Made by a program: the position numbers and the translations under genes
Shown: positions 26,362 through 33,434 of the stretch, piece after piece
Layout of the letters: the number at the start of each line of letters is the position of its first letter
How positions within the stretch are numbered: position 1 is the first letter of the stretch
Notes under the pieces: generated by a model
Told to the model about the DNA's origin: nothing
What the model saw: only the letters and a program-made list of their open reading frames with translations
Databases searched by the model: none
IMG/VR virus record: IMGVR_UViG_3300025133_000235
Location: 1-42,748 of that record
Length of the DNA stretch: 42,748 bases
DNA from: a virus
Direction: 5' to 3' (one strand)

Positions 26362-27444
26362 TTATTTAGGTGCTATCATCTCCTCTTTTAAAGCTGGATG
26401 TGATTTGTAATTGTTAAGTTTAAACCAGTCAATATTCAAATGATTGAATACCTCTGTTAAAGAATATCTTGGGTCTCTATCCTTAGAAATTACTGCAAGT
26501 GCCTCACTATCTATTTCCAAAGTTGGCAACTCATAAGGTTCTCTTGTCAACTGCTCTCTAACAGATTCTTCATGTGGTTCATAAATATGAACACAACTAA
26601 GATCACCAATAAGTTCCAATGGAACCATGTTAGTAAGCTTGCCAATGATGTGTGCTAATAGTGCATAAGAAGCAATATTGAATGGTATTCCTAAGAAACT
26701 ATCACAACTCCTCTGATGCCACTTTAGAGTAAAACCATATTTAGGTACATGTTTTCTTAACGTAAAACCATCACCTTCATATATTGACACTAAACCAGTA
26801 TCTTTACAATATTGTTCGTAATGCTTCAAAGGTAACGGTCTTGAAATAATTTCAAAAGCCCAATGACAAGATGGTAAAGCAGTATCATCAATCTCTGCTG
26901 GATTCCAAGCTGTGACAATGTTACGTCTATTCATTGGTCTATCTCCATTGAGGTTAGTAATGAGATCAGTTATTTGATCAACACCATCCCATGTAGTAAC
27001 TGATAATAAGGTACCATTAGAAGATTTAGTTTGACCTTTACCCATTTCATTCCAATCTCTCCACTGAGCACCATAATTTCTTCCTACATCTCCTCTTCGG
27101 TAGCCAAAACCATTATTACCATCGTGTCCTACATGTGATATAAAATTATCAATATCATGTTTCCCCATGTGCTTTTTATACCAATTATAAGCATCCTTAT
27201 TCCAAATATTAATACCATTATCTACTAAATACTTAATATTAGTATCACCTCTCAAGAACCAAATAAGTTCTCCCACTATTCCTTTCCAGTACAGTTTCTT
27301 AGTAGTTACTGCTGGAAATCCTTTAGTGAGGTCAAACTTAAGTGTGTGACTTGGTATCTCAATCATTCCTACATCTCTTGATGCATCTGTGTATCTATAA
27401 CCCTCAGTGAGGATCTTGCTGTAAAGGTTGTGTAATTGTTTCAT
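26362..27444 (-). CDS. thyA: Thymidylate synthase (ThyA family, 360 aa)
   Basis: ThyA converts dUMP to dTMP using methylenetetrahydrofolate. Nearly all hallmarks are present: MKQLHNLYSKIL and GELIWFLRGDTNI at the N-terminus, the nucleophile C193 in LPSCH, the phosphate-binding QRSCDSFLG, and GIPFNIASYALLAHI. The Asn in that last motif is the residue that marks dUMP (ThyA) rather than dCMP (hydroxymethylase) specificity. The protein is about 95 residues longer than E. coli ThyA. Extra segments lie near residues 88-110, 120-145 and about 205-245, the last just before QRSCD. It overlaps the stop of the 96-aa gene by 4 nt (ATGA). Its first 42 nt are nearly repeated at the start of that upstream gene. 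Confidence 0.97.
   Translation of the reverse strand: MKQLHNLYSKILTEGYRYTDASRDVGMIEIPSHTLKFDLTKGFPAVTTKKLYWKGIVGELIWFLRGDTNIKYLVDNGINIWNKDAYNWYKKHMGKHDIDNFISHVGHDGNNGFGYRRGDVGRNYGAQWRDWNEMGKGQTKSSNGTLLSVTTWDGVDQITDLITNLNGDRPMNRRNIVTAWNPAEIDDTALPSCHWAFEIISRPLPLKHYEQYCKDTGLVSIYEGDGFTLRKHVPKYGFTLKWHQRSCDSFLGIPFNIASYALLAHIIGKLTNMVPLELIGDLSCVHIYEPHEESVREQLTREPYELPTLEIDSEALAVISKDRDPRYSLTEVFNHLNIDWFKLNNYKSHPALKEEMIAPK
27403..27444 (-). repeat. Direct repeat of the thyA 5' end (copy 2, within thyA)
   Basis: Second copy of the 42-nt repeat, forming the start of thyA. The two copies are 281 nt apart in the same orientation, which fits a short tandem duplication or recombination event at the translation start. 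Confidence 0.85.
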
Positions 27445-27731
27445 TCTTCTCTTTCTTTAGCAAGACACTCAACTCTATATACTGTAGAGCAGGGTGTCCA
27501 ATAATTATGTTTAGTAAATAACGCATAACCATCTTTATCTACACCACCCCAATATTTGTATCTAATATTACCTGATTTTGTAAGTCCTACAAATTTACCT
27601 GCAGTACACACACCACCATCTCTAGGAAAAAATATAAAGTGATCTCCAATTTCAATATTTATACCTCTACTGTCTATATAACGCTCACTGAGGATTTTGT
27701 TGTAAAGGTCATGTAATTGTTTCATCTTCAA
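27441..27731 (-). CDS. Hypothetical protein with a ThyA-like N-terminus (96 aa)
   Basis: The first 15 residues from the second Met (MKQLHDLYNKILSER) copy the ThyA start (MKQLHNLYSKILTEG). The remainder is a different, beta-rich sequence (IGDHFIFFPRD, GNIRYKYWGG, STVYRVE). The start could be the ATG at 27731 or the one at 27725, which is the exact equivalent of the ThyA start. It overlaps the zinc-ribbon gene by 23 nt at its start and thyA by 4 nt at its end. Function unknown; the body may be a small SH3-like barrel, a weak guess. Confidence 0.7.
   Translation of the reverse strand: MKMKQLHDLYNKILSERYIDSRGINIEIGDHFIFFPRDGGVCTAGKFVGLTKSGNIRYKYWGGVDKDGYALFTKHNYWTPCSTVYRVECLAKEREE
27684..27725 (-). 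repeat. Direct repeat of the thyA 5' end (copy 1)
   Basis: The 42 nt from the inner start codon of the 96-aa gene match the first 42 nt of thyA (27403-27444) with 5 mismatches by eye. Both copies encode the MKQLHxLYxKIL peptide. Similarity fades outside this stretch. Confidence 0.85.
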
Positions 27732-27894
27732 TTATTTTGTCTTTAATACTTGTTTCTCCATCACAATCGTCACAGTAATGTCCTTTATCATATACTGTCC
27801 TAACTTCCCATTCCTGATCTTCCTTATTCCATTGTGCATATGCGTCTGCTAAAACATTTTCAGACCCACAATACCTACATACTTTTGTCACCAT
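27709..27894 (-). CDS. Small zinc-ribbon protein (61 aa)
   Basis: Two cysteine pairs, C-R-Y-C (residues 6-9) and C-D-D-C (about 41-44), separated by about 30 residues, form a classic zinc ribbon. The middle is W- and E-rich (QWNKEDQEWEV). The C-terminus is acidic. Start overlaps the upstream stop by 7 nt and the stop overlaps the next gene by 23 nt. Zinc ribbons of this size in phages often contact nucleic acid or RNA polymerase, but nothing here shows a target. Confidence 0.75.
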   Translation of the reverse strand: MVTKVCRYCGSENVLADAYAQWNKEDQEWEVRTVYDKGHYCDDCDGETSIKDKIIEDETIT

Positions 27895-28442
27895 GATGAA
27901 GAGTATTCAAACGAAACATTGTAGTCGTCTTCTTCAACATCTGATAAAGCTTTTTCCAATCCTTCAATAGTATCTTCCAGATTCTGTTTATACCGCTCAT
28001 CATAGTTTGTACTACCAAAGAAGAATCCTGAAGTTATTGGAAGAATGTCTTCCAGTTCTTCACAATCATAAACTTCTTCATCGCTGTAAGACCATTCGCC
28101 ATCTTTGTATACGGACTTAACCTTTACTGTTTTCTTAGGTGCAGAAGACAAAGCATCTAAAGCCTGCTCACAGGTCTCCTTTAATTCCCTGAGTTCCTTC
28201 ACAGATACATGATAGCTACCACAATTATCTGTTCCTTCCTGTACATTTTCCACAAACCACCTATGAATATGATTGGCTTTTCTCCAATACATCACATCTT
28301 CTGTAATCCCACAAATCCTTTCAGCTTTGATGTCTTTTCTTATTTTGTTGTTCAACTTTACTGTTACCTTATGCTTTACGTTAGGATTGTGATCCCAATT
28401 CTTAACATAAGTCTTCTTGCTTAAATACATGTCTAGTCCCAT
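27888..28442 (-). CDS. Conserved phage hypothetical protein (184 aa)
   Basis: It begins MGLDMYLSKKTYVKNWDHN, a start shared by a widespread family of uncharacterised phage and bacterial proteins. A helical middle (YWRKANHIHRWFVENVQ, LRELKETCEQAL) precedes an acidic half. The conserved N-I-H and G-S-Y-H-V-S-x-x-E-L patches could be functional, but no activity is known to me. It is the first gene after a terminator, with 24 nt between the hairpin and the ATG, so it may have its own promoter; no TAnnTTTG box is visible there. Confidence 0.82.
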   Translation of the reverse strand: MGLDMYLSKKTYVKNWDHNPNVKHKVTVKLNNKIRKDIKAERICGITEDVMYWRKANHIHRWFVENVQEGTDNCGSYHVSVKELRELKETCEQALDALSSAPKKTVKVKSVYKDGEWSYSDEEVYDCEELEDILPITSGFFFGSTNYDERYKQNLEDTIEGLEKALSDVEEDDYNVSFEYSSSW

Positions 28443-28465
28443 AATCGTTTTTAGTTTAAATTAAA

Positions 28466-28493
28466 AAGGAGACCCATTGCCGTGGATCTCCTT
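28466..28493 (-). terminator. Rho-independent terminator after nrdJ
   Basis: Read on the - strand, AAGGAGATCC pairs with GGGTCTCCTT (10 bp, one G-U) around an 8-nt loop, followed by TTTTTAATTT. It lies 23 nt past the nrdJ stop and before the 184-aa gene. Confidence 0.9.
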
Positions 28494-28516
28494 ATATGAT
28501 TGAATTTGTTTTGTGT

Positions 28517-30424
28517 TTACTTTACTGGGCAAGCACCACCTTCACATTCCTCTATACCAACAATAGACTCATCTACTGTTTCCAGACTTGTAATTGGTGT
28601 TGTTCTTGCTTTCATTTCAAGGTATTCTTCCTTTGTAATTGTCTCATAAGGTGCTTGTGCAAAACCATGATCATTATAGCATAAGAAAGATAATGTTTTG
28701 AAGTTCTCTGAAAAGTTTTCTTCAAGATATTTTCTTATTCTGGGTAAGTCTTCCTTTCTATAATTTACTGTAACAGATACAGAGTTATCACTCCATTCTG
28801 TTTGTAGCCTTTTCACAAATTCCAAATGATCAATTGGATCCAAGTCTCCTGCAATTGGTGTACCTTCTGGTACCTTGCATGGAAATGATACTACTACTGT
28901 AGTCCTATCATCTGTTGCATCAAAGTTCTTTCTGTATTCCACCTCATAACCATGATCCTTACAAACCTGCACAAGAGGTGAACTACTTGACATTTGTATT
29001 CTTCTTATGTAATAGGGGCCTGCAGGATTAGCGTGTGCTCCCGGTGTTACACCACGTAATAATGCTTGTGTTCCTGAAGGCTTAACTGTTGTAAGCTTAA
29101 TACTTTCAGGCCACCCCATTTTTGCGGAGTACTCTTTATCAAGCTTACGTAAAAACTTATAACCACCATCTAACCATGATAGTTGTTCTTCTGAACACAT
29201 CATAAGACCTGTAGGCCCAATACCCATTCTCATATTATCGTGCACTACCTTTTCTGTCTCTGGATGATGACAAGGTAATCTAAGTGAATGCTTACAAACT
29301 TTGTAAAGCATTTCTAGTACCTTATAAAACATCTTTCGTGTCTTAATTGCAGGTAAAAATACTTCTGCAAGGCAACAGGTTTCATAGTCCCACAAACCCT
29401 GTTCTCCACAAGGATTGAATACTACAATTCCAGCATCAGGATATTGTGTTTCACCTAATCTTCCACAGCTTCTTGCAAGTGGAAAGTTGATGAGCCCATA
29501 AGCTTCACCTTGTTCATAGGTCTCCCAATACTCTTCTGGTATGTCCTTAAAGTTTGGTGGTACAGCAATAGAGTTATTACTCATTGCTCTCCAGTTAGGA
29601 ACACCTAAATCCCACCTCTTTGCTTTCAGGAATTCAAGATCATCATAATCACCAATAGCAATCTCTGCACTCCTTCGTACATTTCCTGCTACAACAATCA
29701 TTCCAATGATATTCTTGATATCAAGAGCTTCAATTGGTCTCAACTTCCTACCAACTGCATTGTTAAGAATCTCACTGATAACAGCAAGCATTTTACATAA
29801 TATCTCTGGTCCTGAAGACACACCACCAAAACCAGCAATAGGTGCATCCTTACTTCTGACTAACTGTACAGAGTAAGAGAAGCCACCAGTTCCATAGAAA
29901 TGTGCTTTCAATACCTTACTCAACAATTTCACCCAACCTTCACGAGTATCTGCTACAATATGATCTGCAGAAGCATCATCTTGTCTGACAATCTTTACCT
30001 TCTTTCTTGGTAACTTCTTAAGACCATAGATAAATTCTTTCTGGATATTGAATCCTACACCAGAACCTAACATCAACATGTCCATAGTCCAGTCAGAAGG
30101 TCTTATAGCAGAGGCGACTGCGACACCTGCACAATTCTGCAGACTCGCTAATCCTAACTTGTCTACAGTCTTGGTACCTAACTGCCACATAAATCTTCCT
30201 GCAGGTGACCCTAAGAGATTCATTCTCATGTGTCTGTAAAACTCCTGTTCTTCTTCTGTTAACTCCAGTTTAAGCTGCTTTATAATACCTTTTAACTCTC
30301 GTTCTATGGTATCTTCAAATTCTTCACTACCATCTTTTAGTGGCCGCGCATAGGTTCTCTTGTAAGTAATGTATCCTACTTCACCCCAAGGAATTGTCTG
30401 TTTTTTAGTAATAACTTCTGACAT
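28517..30424 (-). CDS. nrdJ: Class II (adenosylcobalamin-dependent) ribonucleotide reductase (635 aa)
   Basis: Reduces ribonucleotides to deoxyribonucleotides by radical chemistry. Active-site residues line up with the monomeric Lactobacillus-type RTPR. N337-P-C339-G-E341 holds the radical Cys and catalytic Asn/Glu. C98 (LQNC) and C350 (11 residues after C339) form the redox pair. The C-terminal C627-E-G-G-A-C632 is the reductant-accepting CxxxxC pair. KPSGTQALLRGVTPGAH is the conserved phosphate-binding loop. No class I small-subunit gene or class III activase is visible here. At 635 aa it is shorter than the 739-aa Lactobacillus enzyme. It has its own transcription unit, with a terminator/promoter element upstream and a terminator downstream. 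Host cobalamin would be required. NTP versus NDP preference is not settled by sequence. Confidence 0.92.
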   Translation of the reverse strand: MSEVITKKQTIPWGEVGYITYKRTYARPLKDGSEEFEDTIERELKGIIKQLKLELTEEEQEFYRHMRMNLLGSPAGRFMWQLGTKTVDKLGLASLQNCAGVAVASAIRPSDWTMDMLMLGSGVGFNIQKEFIYGLKKLPRKKVKIVRQDDASADHIVADTREGWVKLLSKVLKAHFYGTGGFSYSVQLVRSKDAPIAGFGGVSSGPEILCKMLAVISEILNNAVGRKLRPIEALDIKNIIGMIVVAGNVRRSAEIAIGDYDDLEFLKAKRWDLGVPNWRAMSNNSIAVPPNFKDIPEEYWETYEQGEAYGLINFPLARSCGRLGETQYPDAGIVVFNPCGEQGLWDYETCCLAEVFLPAIKTRKMFYKVLEMLYKVCKHSLRLPCHHPETEKVVHDNMRMGIGPTGLMMCSEEQLSWLDGGYKFLRKLDKEYSAKMGWPESIKLTTVKPSGTQALLRGVTPGAHANPAGPYYIRRIQMSSSSPLVQVCKDHGYEVEYRKNFDATDDRTTVVVSFPCKVPEGTPIAGDLDPIDHLEFVKRLQTEWSDNSVSVTVNYRKEDLPRIRKYLEENFSENFKTLSFLCYNDHGFAQAPYETITKEEYLEMKARTTPITSLETVDESIVGIEECEGGACPVK

Positions 30425-30436
30425 TTTTTAAAATTG

Positions 30437-30484
30437 AAAAAGGGCAACAAAGATACTAAAAAATATCTTAGTGCTGCCCTTTTT
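30437..30484 (-). terminator. Bipartite hairpin terminator before nrdJ
   Basis: Outer arms 30437-30446 and 30475-30484 form 10 bp (AAAAAGGGCA/TGCCCTTTTT). Inner arms 30450-30455 and 30464-30469 form 6 bp (AAGATA/TATCTT). On the - strand the outer stem runs into a T-tract, giving intrinsic termination after the 99-aa gene. Symmetric A/T flanks would let it work on both strands. Confidence 0.85.
30448..30455 (-). promoter_or_regulatory. Candidate -7 box for nrdJ inside the terminator hairpin
   Basis: Read on the - strand, TATCTTTG matches TAnnTTTG. It sits 23 nt upstream of the nrdJ ATG and inside the 3' half of the terminator stem. Transcription would start about 17 nt before the ATG. No clear -33 TTTG box is seen. 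Confidence 0.5.
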
Positions 30485-30493
30485 CTACTCCAA

Positions 30494-30793
30494 TTATGAA
30501 TCATGGAAAGGTGAGTGGTAATGTATCTTAGCCACATCTGGATTATTCACCAGAAATGTGTTAACATACTCACTTGAAGGATTAAGTTCTCCAATCTTTG
30601 ATACATCAACTCCTGTCTCTTCTTCTAATGCTACTACATTATCAAACATCTCTACTTCTCTTCCTTCTCCTTGATCTTCATGAACATAACCTATTCTACC
30701 ATCAAAATACTCAAGGATAACAATTTCATCATCTGTATAAAGATCAAAGAAATCAATATTAATTCTCCTTTCCAACTCTAAAATGATTGACAT
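30494..30793 (-). CDS. Hypothetical acidic protein (99 aa)
   Basis: An acidic, soluble protein, with an N-terminal helix (IILELERRINIDFFDLY) followed by short beta segments and a His-rich end (IHYHSPFHDS). No metal motif or catalytic signature is certain. It overlaps the upstream 106-aa gene by 35 nt, long for this operon; a later start is not obvious because no in-frame Met follows until about residue 49. It is the last gene before a terminator. Function unknown. Confidence 0.62.
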   Translation of the reverse strand: MSIILELERRINIDFFDLYTDDEIVILEYFDGRIGYVHEDQGEGREVEMFDNVVALEEETGVDVSKIGELNPSSEYVNTFLVNNPDVAKIHYHSPFHDS

Positions 30794-31079
30794 ACGATTG
30801 TGTTATTTCTTTGTTATAACTATCATACTCTGGTGCTTCCCAAAGTTTATTCTTACTACAAATTATATGTTCTCTACCGTGAATAAGAACTGTAATAGAG
30901 CTCTTCTTAAACATAACATTATAGCCAGCATCTCTCCAAAGCTCTTCTCCACTTATAGGTTGATGATAAAGATTTCCATCTTCATACCAAACTACACCTC
31001 CAAGATCATCCTGAAGTCTCAACTTCAACACTGGCACCTGTTCTGGTATTACTGCTGTCATTATTTCATAACTGTTCAT
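30759..31079 (-). CDS. Hypothetical protein (106 aa)
   Basis: No recognised family. Predicted mixed beta structure with Trp/Tyr patches (GGVVWYEDGNLYHQP, SSITVLIHGREHIIC). The ATG at 31079 overlaps the dNMP kinase stop by 14 nt; an in-frame ATG at 31061 is an alternative start 4 nt after that stop. The 3' end overlaps the 99-aa gene. Likely an accessory protein of the nucleotide-metabolism operon. Confidence 0.62.
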   Translation of the reverse strand: MNSYEIMTAVIPEQVPVLKLRLQDDLGGVVWYEDGNLYHQPISGEELWRDAGYNVMFKKSSITVLIHGREHIICSKNKLWEAPEYDSYNKEITQSYVNHFRVGKEN

Positions 31080-31878
31080 TTTCTAAAATTTGTTTTACTT
31101 TGTCCAGTAATTCATCTAAACTTCCATTATTGTTAATAACATGGTCAAACTCATAATCATCTAAAGCTGTTTCTGAGGGATGATAAATACCTTTTTTTCT
31201 TTGTTTTGCTTGTACACTTAAAGCGTAAGCCATAGAAGTTACAGTATCATCTTTTAAGTCTTTCAATATAGGTCTATTAACCCTAATAACAATACCACCT
31301 CTATCTTTAATAGCTTGAGCTTCATTAGGAAATCTAACATCTGTTATTATCCATTTAGGTTTACCCATTTCATAAGCTTTAGTAGAGTCAGGCTCTTCTT
31401 CAAAAGATTTAACATTTTTTACAATATTAGTATAATCAGCAAACAAAGCATTTATCCAAATGTTAGGATGAATTATTTCTCTACCACATTCAGTACCTAA
31501 AAGTTGTAAGAGTTTACGAGGAGTTAGCATTACAAGATTTTCTTCAAAATCTCCATGTGCAGCCCAATTATCTTCTGTGTAAGGCATAAGCATACCTATT
31601 TCAGGTTTGCTTATATACCACCACTCTTCTCCAAGTTCCTTCTCTTTAAACTCCCTATCTTCAAGTTGTTCACGAGTACATCCAATAAGTAGGCAAACAA
31701 TCTCTTTTAATTTGCCTGCGAACTTCTTTACTTTATAGCTGGTTACAGCTTGTATCCTTTCTGTTAGTAAATAATCTACAATTTCTCCATCAGTTATATT
31801 ATCTGAAGTTAGACCTTGTATCATCTTACCAACAGTATCCTTTCCACTATTTATTTCTCCGCTTATTCCAATAATCAT
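31066..31878 (-). CDS. Deoxynucleoside monophosphate kinase-like P-loop protein (270 aa)
   Basis: A P-loop lies at the N-terminus (GISGEINSGKDTV, Lys at residue 13). A downstream TSYKVKKFAGKLKEIVCLLIGC segment and a WIITDVRFPNEAQAIKDRGG motif are hallmarks of the phage dNMP kinase family related to T4 gp1 (241 aa). The enzyme phosphorylates dNMPs to dNDPs, linking ThyA and recycled nucleotides to dNTP synthesis. Length is slightly above T4 gp1. It starts in a 4-nt ATGA overlap with the 176-aa gene. Substrate range cannot be read from sequence. Confidence 0.85.
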   Translation of the reverse strand: MIIGISGEINSGKDTVGKMIQGLTSDNITDGEIVDYLLTERIQAVTSYKVKKFAGKLKEIVCLLIGCTREQLEDREFKEKELGEEWWYISKPEIGMLMPYTEDNWAAHGDFEENLVMLTPRKLLQLLGTECGREIIHPNIWINALFADYTNIVKNVKSFEEEPDSTKAYEMGKPKWIITDVRFPNEAQAIKDRGGIVIRVNRPILKDLKDDTVTSMAYALSVQAKQRKKGIYHPSETALDDYEFDHVINNNGSLDELLDKVKQILENEQL

Positions 31879-32405
31879 GCTCCCTCCTTTTTGTGTTTAA
31901 ATGTTTCTTCTTCAATATTCATAATTCCTTCAAGTTCCGCATCCTCAAAATCAAATTCATCAGGAAGATTGTAATCTTCAATCAATTCCATCTTCCTCTT
32001 TACTGTCTTTGCAAACACATTATATACAGATAGATATTCTCCATCAGACTTCTTAAATGCCCTTTCAAGAAATACAGAGCTATACATCTTAGAGTATTTA
32101 GACTCCAAAAAGTTATTATATGCTCTCATATCTGAAATACTTACAACAACCATAAACATATTGTTGTCAACACTGTAATCATCTATATATGTATTTAATG
32201 TCCTGAATTTATCCAAGACATCTAAAGAACCTTGGGAAAGTCTTAAGAGAAGAAATATCATTGGATCCTCATATACATGACTGTTATCATAAAGATATAC
32301 GTCTACCAATTTCTCCATTCTCATAAGATCCCCCAACATTGCTCTTACCATTGTACTACAAGACAGGTGAAATGCTGGATACAGGTACTTATACGTTTTA
32401 GTCAT
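31875..32405 (-). CDS. Hypothetical protein (176 aa)
   Basis: I do not recognise this protein. It is mostly helical, with aromatic and Met-rich stretches in the first two thirds (LGDLMRMEKLVDVYLYDN, DNNMFMVVVSISDM) and a strongly acidic C-terminal tail (EFDFEDAELEGIMNIEEE). No metal-binding or nucleotide-binding motif is clear. Both ends overlap neighbours by 4 nt (ATGA), so it is co-translated between the FEN and the dNMP kinase, which hints at a replication or recombination accessory role. Confidence 0.7.
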   Translation of the reverse strand: MTKTYKYLYPAFHLSCSTMVRAMLGDLMRMEKLVDVYLYDNSHVYEDPMIFLLLRLSQGSLDVLDKFRTLNTYIDDYSVDNNMFMVVVSISDMRAYNNFLESKYSKMYSSVFLERAFKKSDGEYLSVYNVFAKTVKRKMELIEDYNLPDEFDFEDAELEGIMNIEEETFKHKKEGA

Positions 32406-33076
32406 AACTCCCTAATTTTTGGCAGATGGAAGTTGCTGTTCTCTTGTATAAGACTTACAAGCCTATAGTTGAGAATGAACTCGTCATCATCATTATACAT
32501 CCTTCTTACAGCTTCAGGTACAGTAGTAAATAGTACATTATCAACAATTTCAGCAGCCTTTTTAGGCCCTATTCTTGAAATTCCTTTGATATTATCTGTG
32601 CTATCACCTGTTAATACCTGCATCCATAAGTTTCTATATGCTTCTTCTATGCCAATAGTTGAGAGATAATGCTCTTTTATATTGTAATGATAACCCGGAA
32701 TCTGTTTTAAGTCCTTATCAGTACTACATATTGCACTCATAAAGTCAAGTTTCACTTGTGACATTGCTAATGCATCATCTGCTTCAGCACCATCAATAGT
32801 TACACATTTCCAACGTTCTCTAAGATATCGTCTAAGTTCATAAAAATAGTCTGGTTTAGGTTGTTTTCTGTTAGCTTTATACTCTGGATATATTCTACTC
32901 CGAAAATTGTTATCACCCGATAAATAGGCAATATATTGTGTTGTATTACAACCTGTAACTATAGCGATAAACCATTCATCAATAACTTCTTTGAGTTTGT
33001 CATAACTCCATCCTTCTTTCATTCCCTTAAAACATACTGAATAGGGAAGAATATCTGCATCAATCAAGCTTACCAT
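32402..33076 (-). CDS. 5'-3' exonuclease / flap endonuclease (FEN-like, 224 aa)
   Basis: PIN-like nuclease of the phage T5 FEN/T4 RNase H group, which removes RNA primers and 5' flaps during replication. The metal-binding acids are visible: D6 and D8 in LIDADILP, the EADDALA cluster near residue 98, and STDKDLKQ near residue 118. The helix-3-turn-helix DNA-binding motif is TGDSTDNIKGISRIGPKKAAEI. The region SGDNNFRSRIYPEYKANRK matches the helical arch. The size is somewhat short for the family (T5 FEN is 291 aa). Its start overlaps the resolvase-like gene by 17 nt. Confidence 0.9.
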   Translation of the reverse strand: MVSLIDADILPYSVCFKGMKEGWSYDKLKEVIDEWFIAIVTGCNTTQYIAYLSGDNNFRSRIYPEYKANRKQPKPDYFYELRRYLRERWKCVTIDGAEADDALAMSQVKLDFMSAICSTDKDLKQIPGYHYNIKEHYLSTIGIEEAYRNLWMQVLTGDSTDNIKGISRIGPKKAAEIVDNVLFTTVPEAVRRMYNDDDEFILNYRLVSLIQENSNFHLPKIREL

Positions 33077-33434
33077 TACTAATTAATTTAAAAAAATCCT
33101 CTACTCTTATTATTGCATATTCCCCCACAACACGGAAAATCTTTCCTTGTTTCTCTGTCTTTCTATGAAGAACAACAGGCATACCTAATTCCTCTGGAAG
33201 TTCTGTAATTAACTTGTGATAATCAGGATTCTTAAGAGTGCACTTACATTGAGGAGCATCCCTCAATAATCCATTCTTAAATTCATCCTTATTCATTAAG
33301 TCAATACCAGTATCATCTCTGGCTTTGGACTCTGAGCGCGTGGTCACCACATGAGGATGACCACACTCTCTATAAGCCCTTGCGCAATCTCTTTCCCAGC
33401 GATGTCCTACACTTCTATTGCGCTTACCTCCCAT
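33060..33434 (-). CDS. Putative PD-(D/E)XK nuclease, Holliday-junction-resolvase-like (124 aa)
   Basis: A small basic protein with the order W-E-R-D (Glu about residue 14), D-D-T-G-I-D-L (about 41-47) and P-Q-C-K (about 61-64). That spacing matches the E...D...(E/Q)xK core of compact PD-(D/E)XK nucleases such as archaeal-type Hjc resolvases. The basic N-terminus (GGKRNRSVGHRWER) would suit DNA binding. The final beta-helix part carries VVLHRKTE. It could instead be another small structure-specific nuclease. It overlaps the rIIB stop by one base and the FEN start by 17 nt, grouping two DNA-processing enzymes. Confidence 0.65.
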   Translation of the reverse strand: MGGKRNRSVGHRWERDCARAYRECGHPHVVTTRSESKARDDTGIDLMNKDEFKNGLLRDAPQCKCTLKNPDYHKLITELPEELGMPVVLHRKTEKQGKIFRVVGEYAIIRVEDFFKLISNGKLD

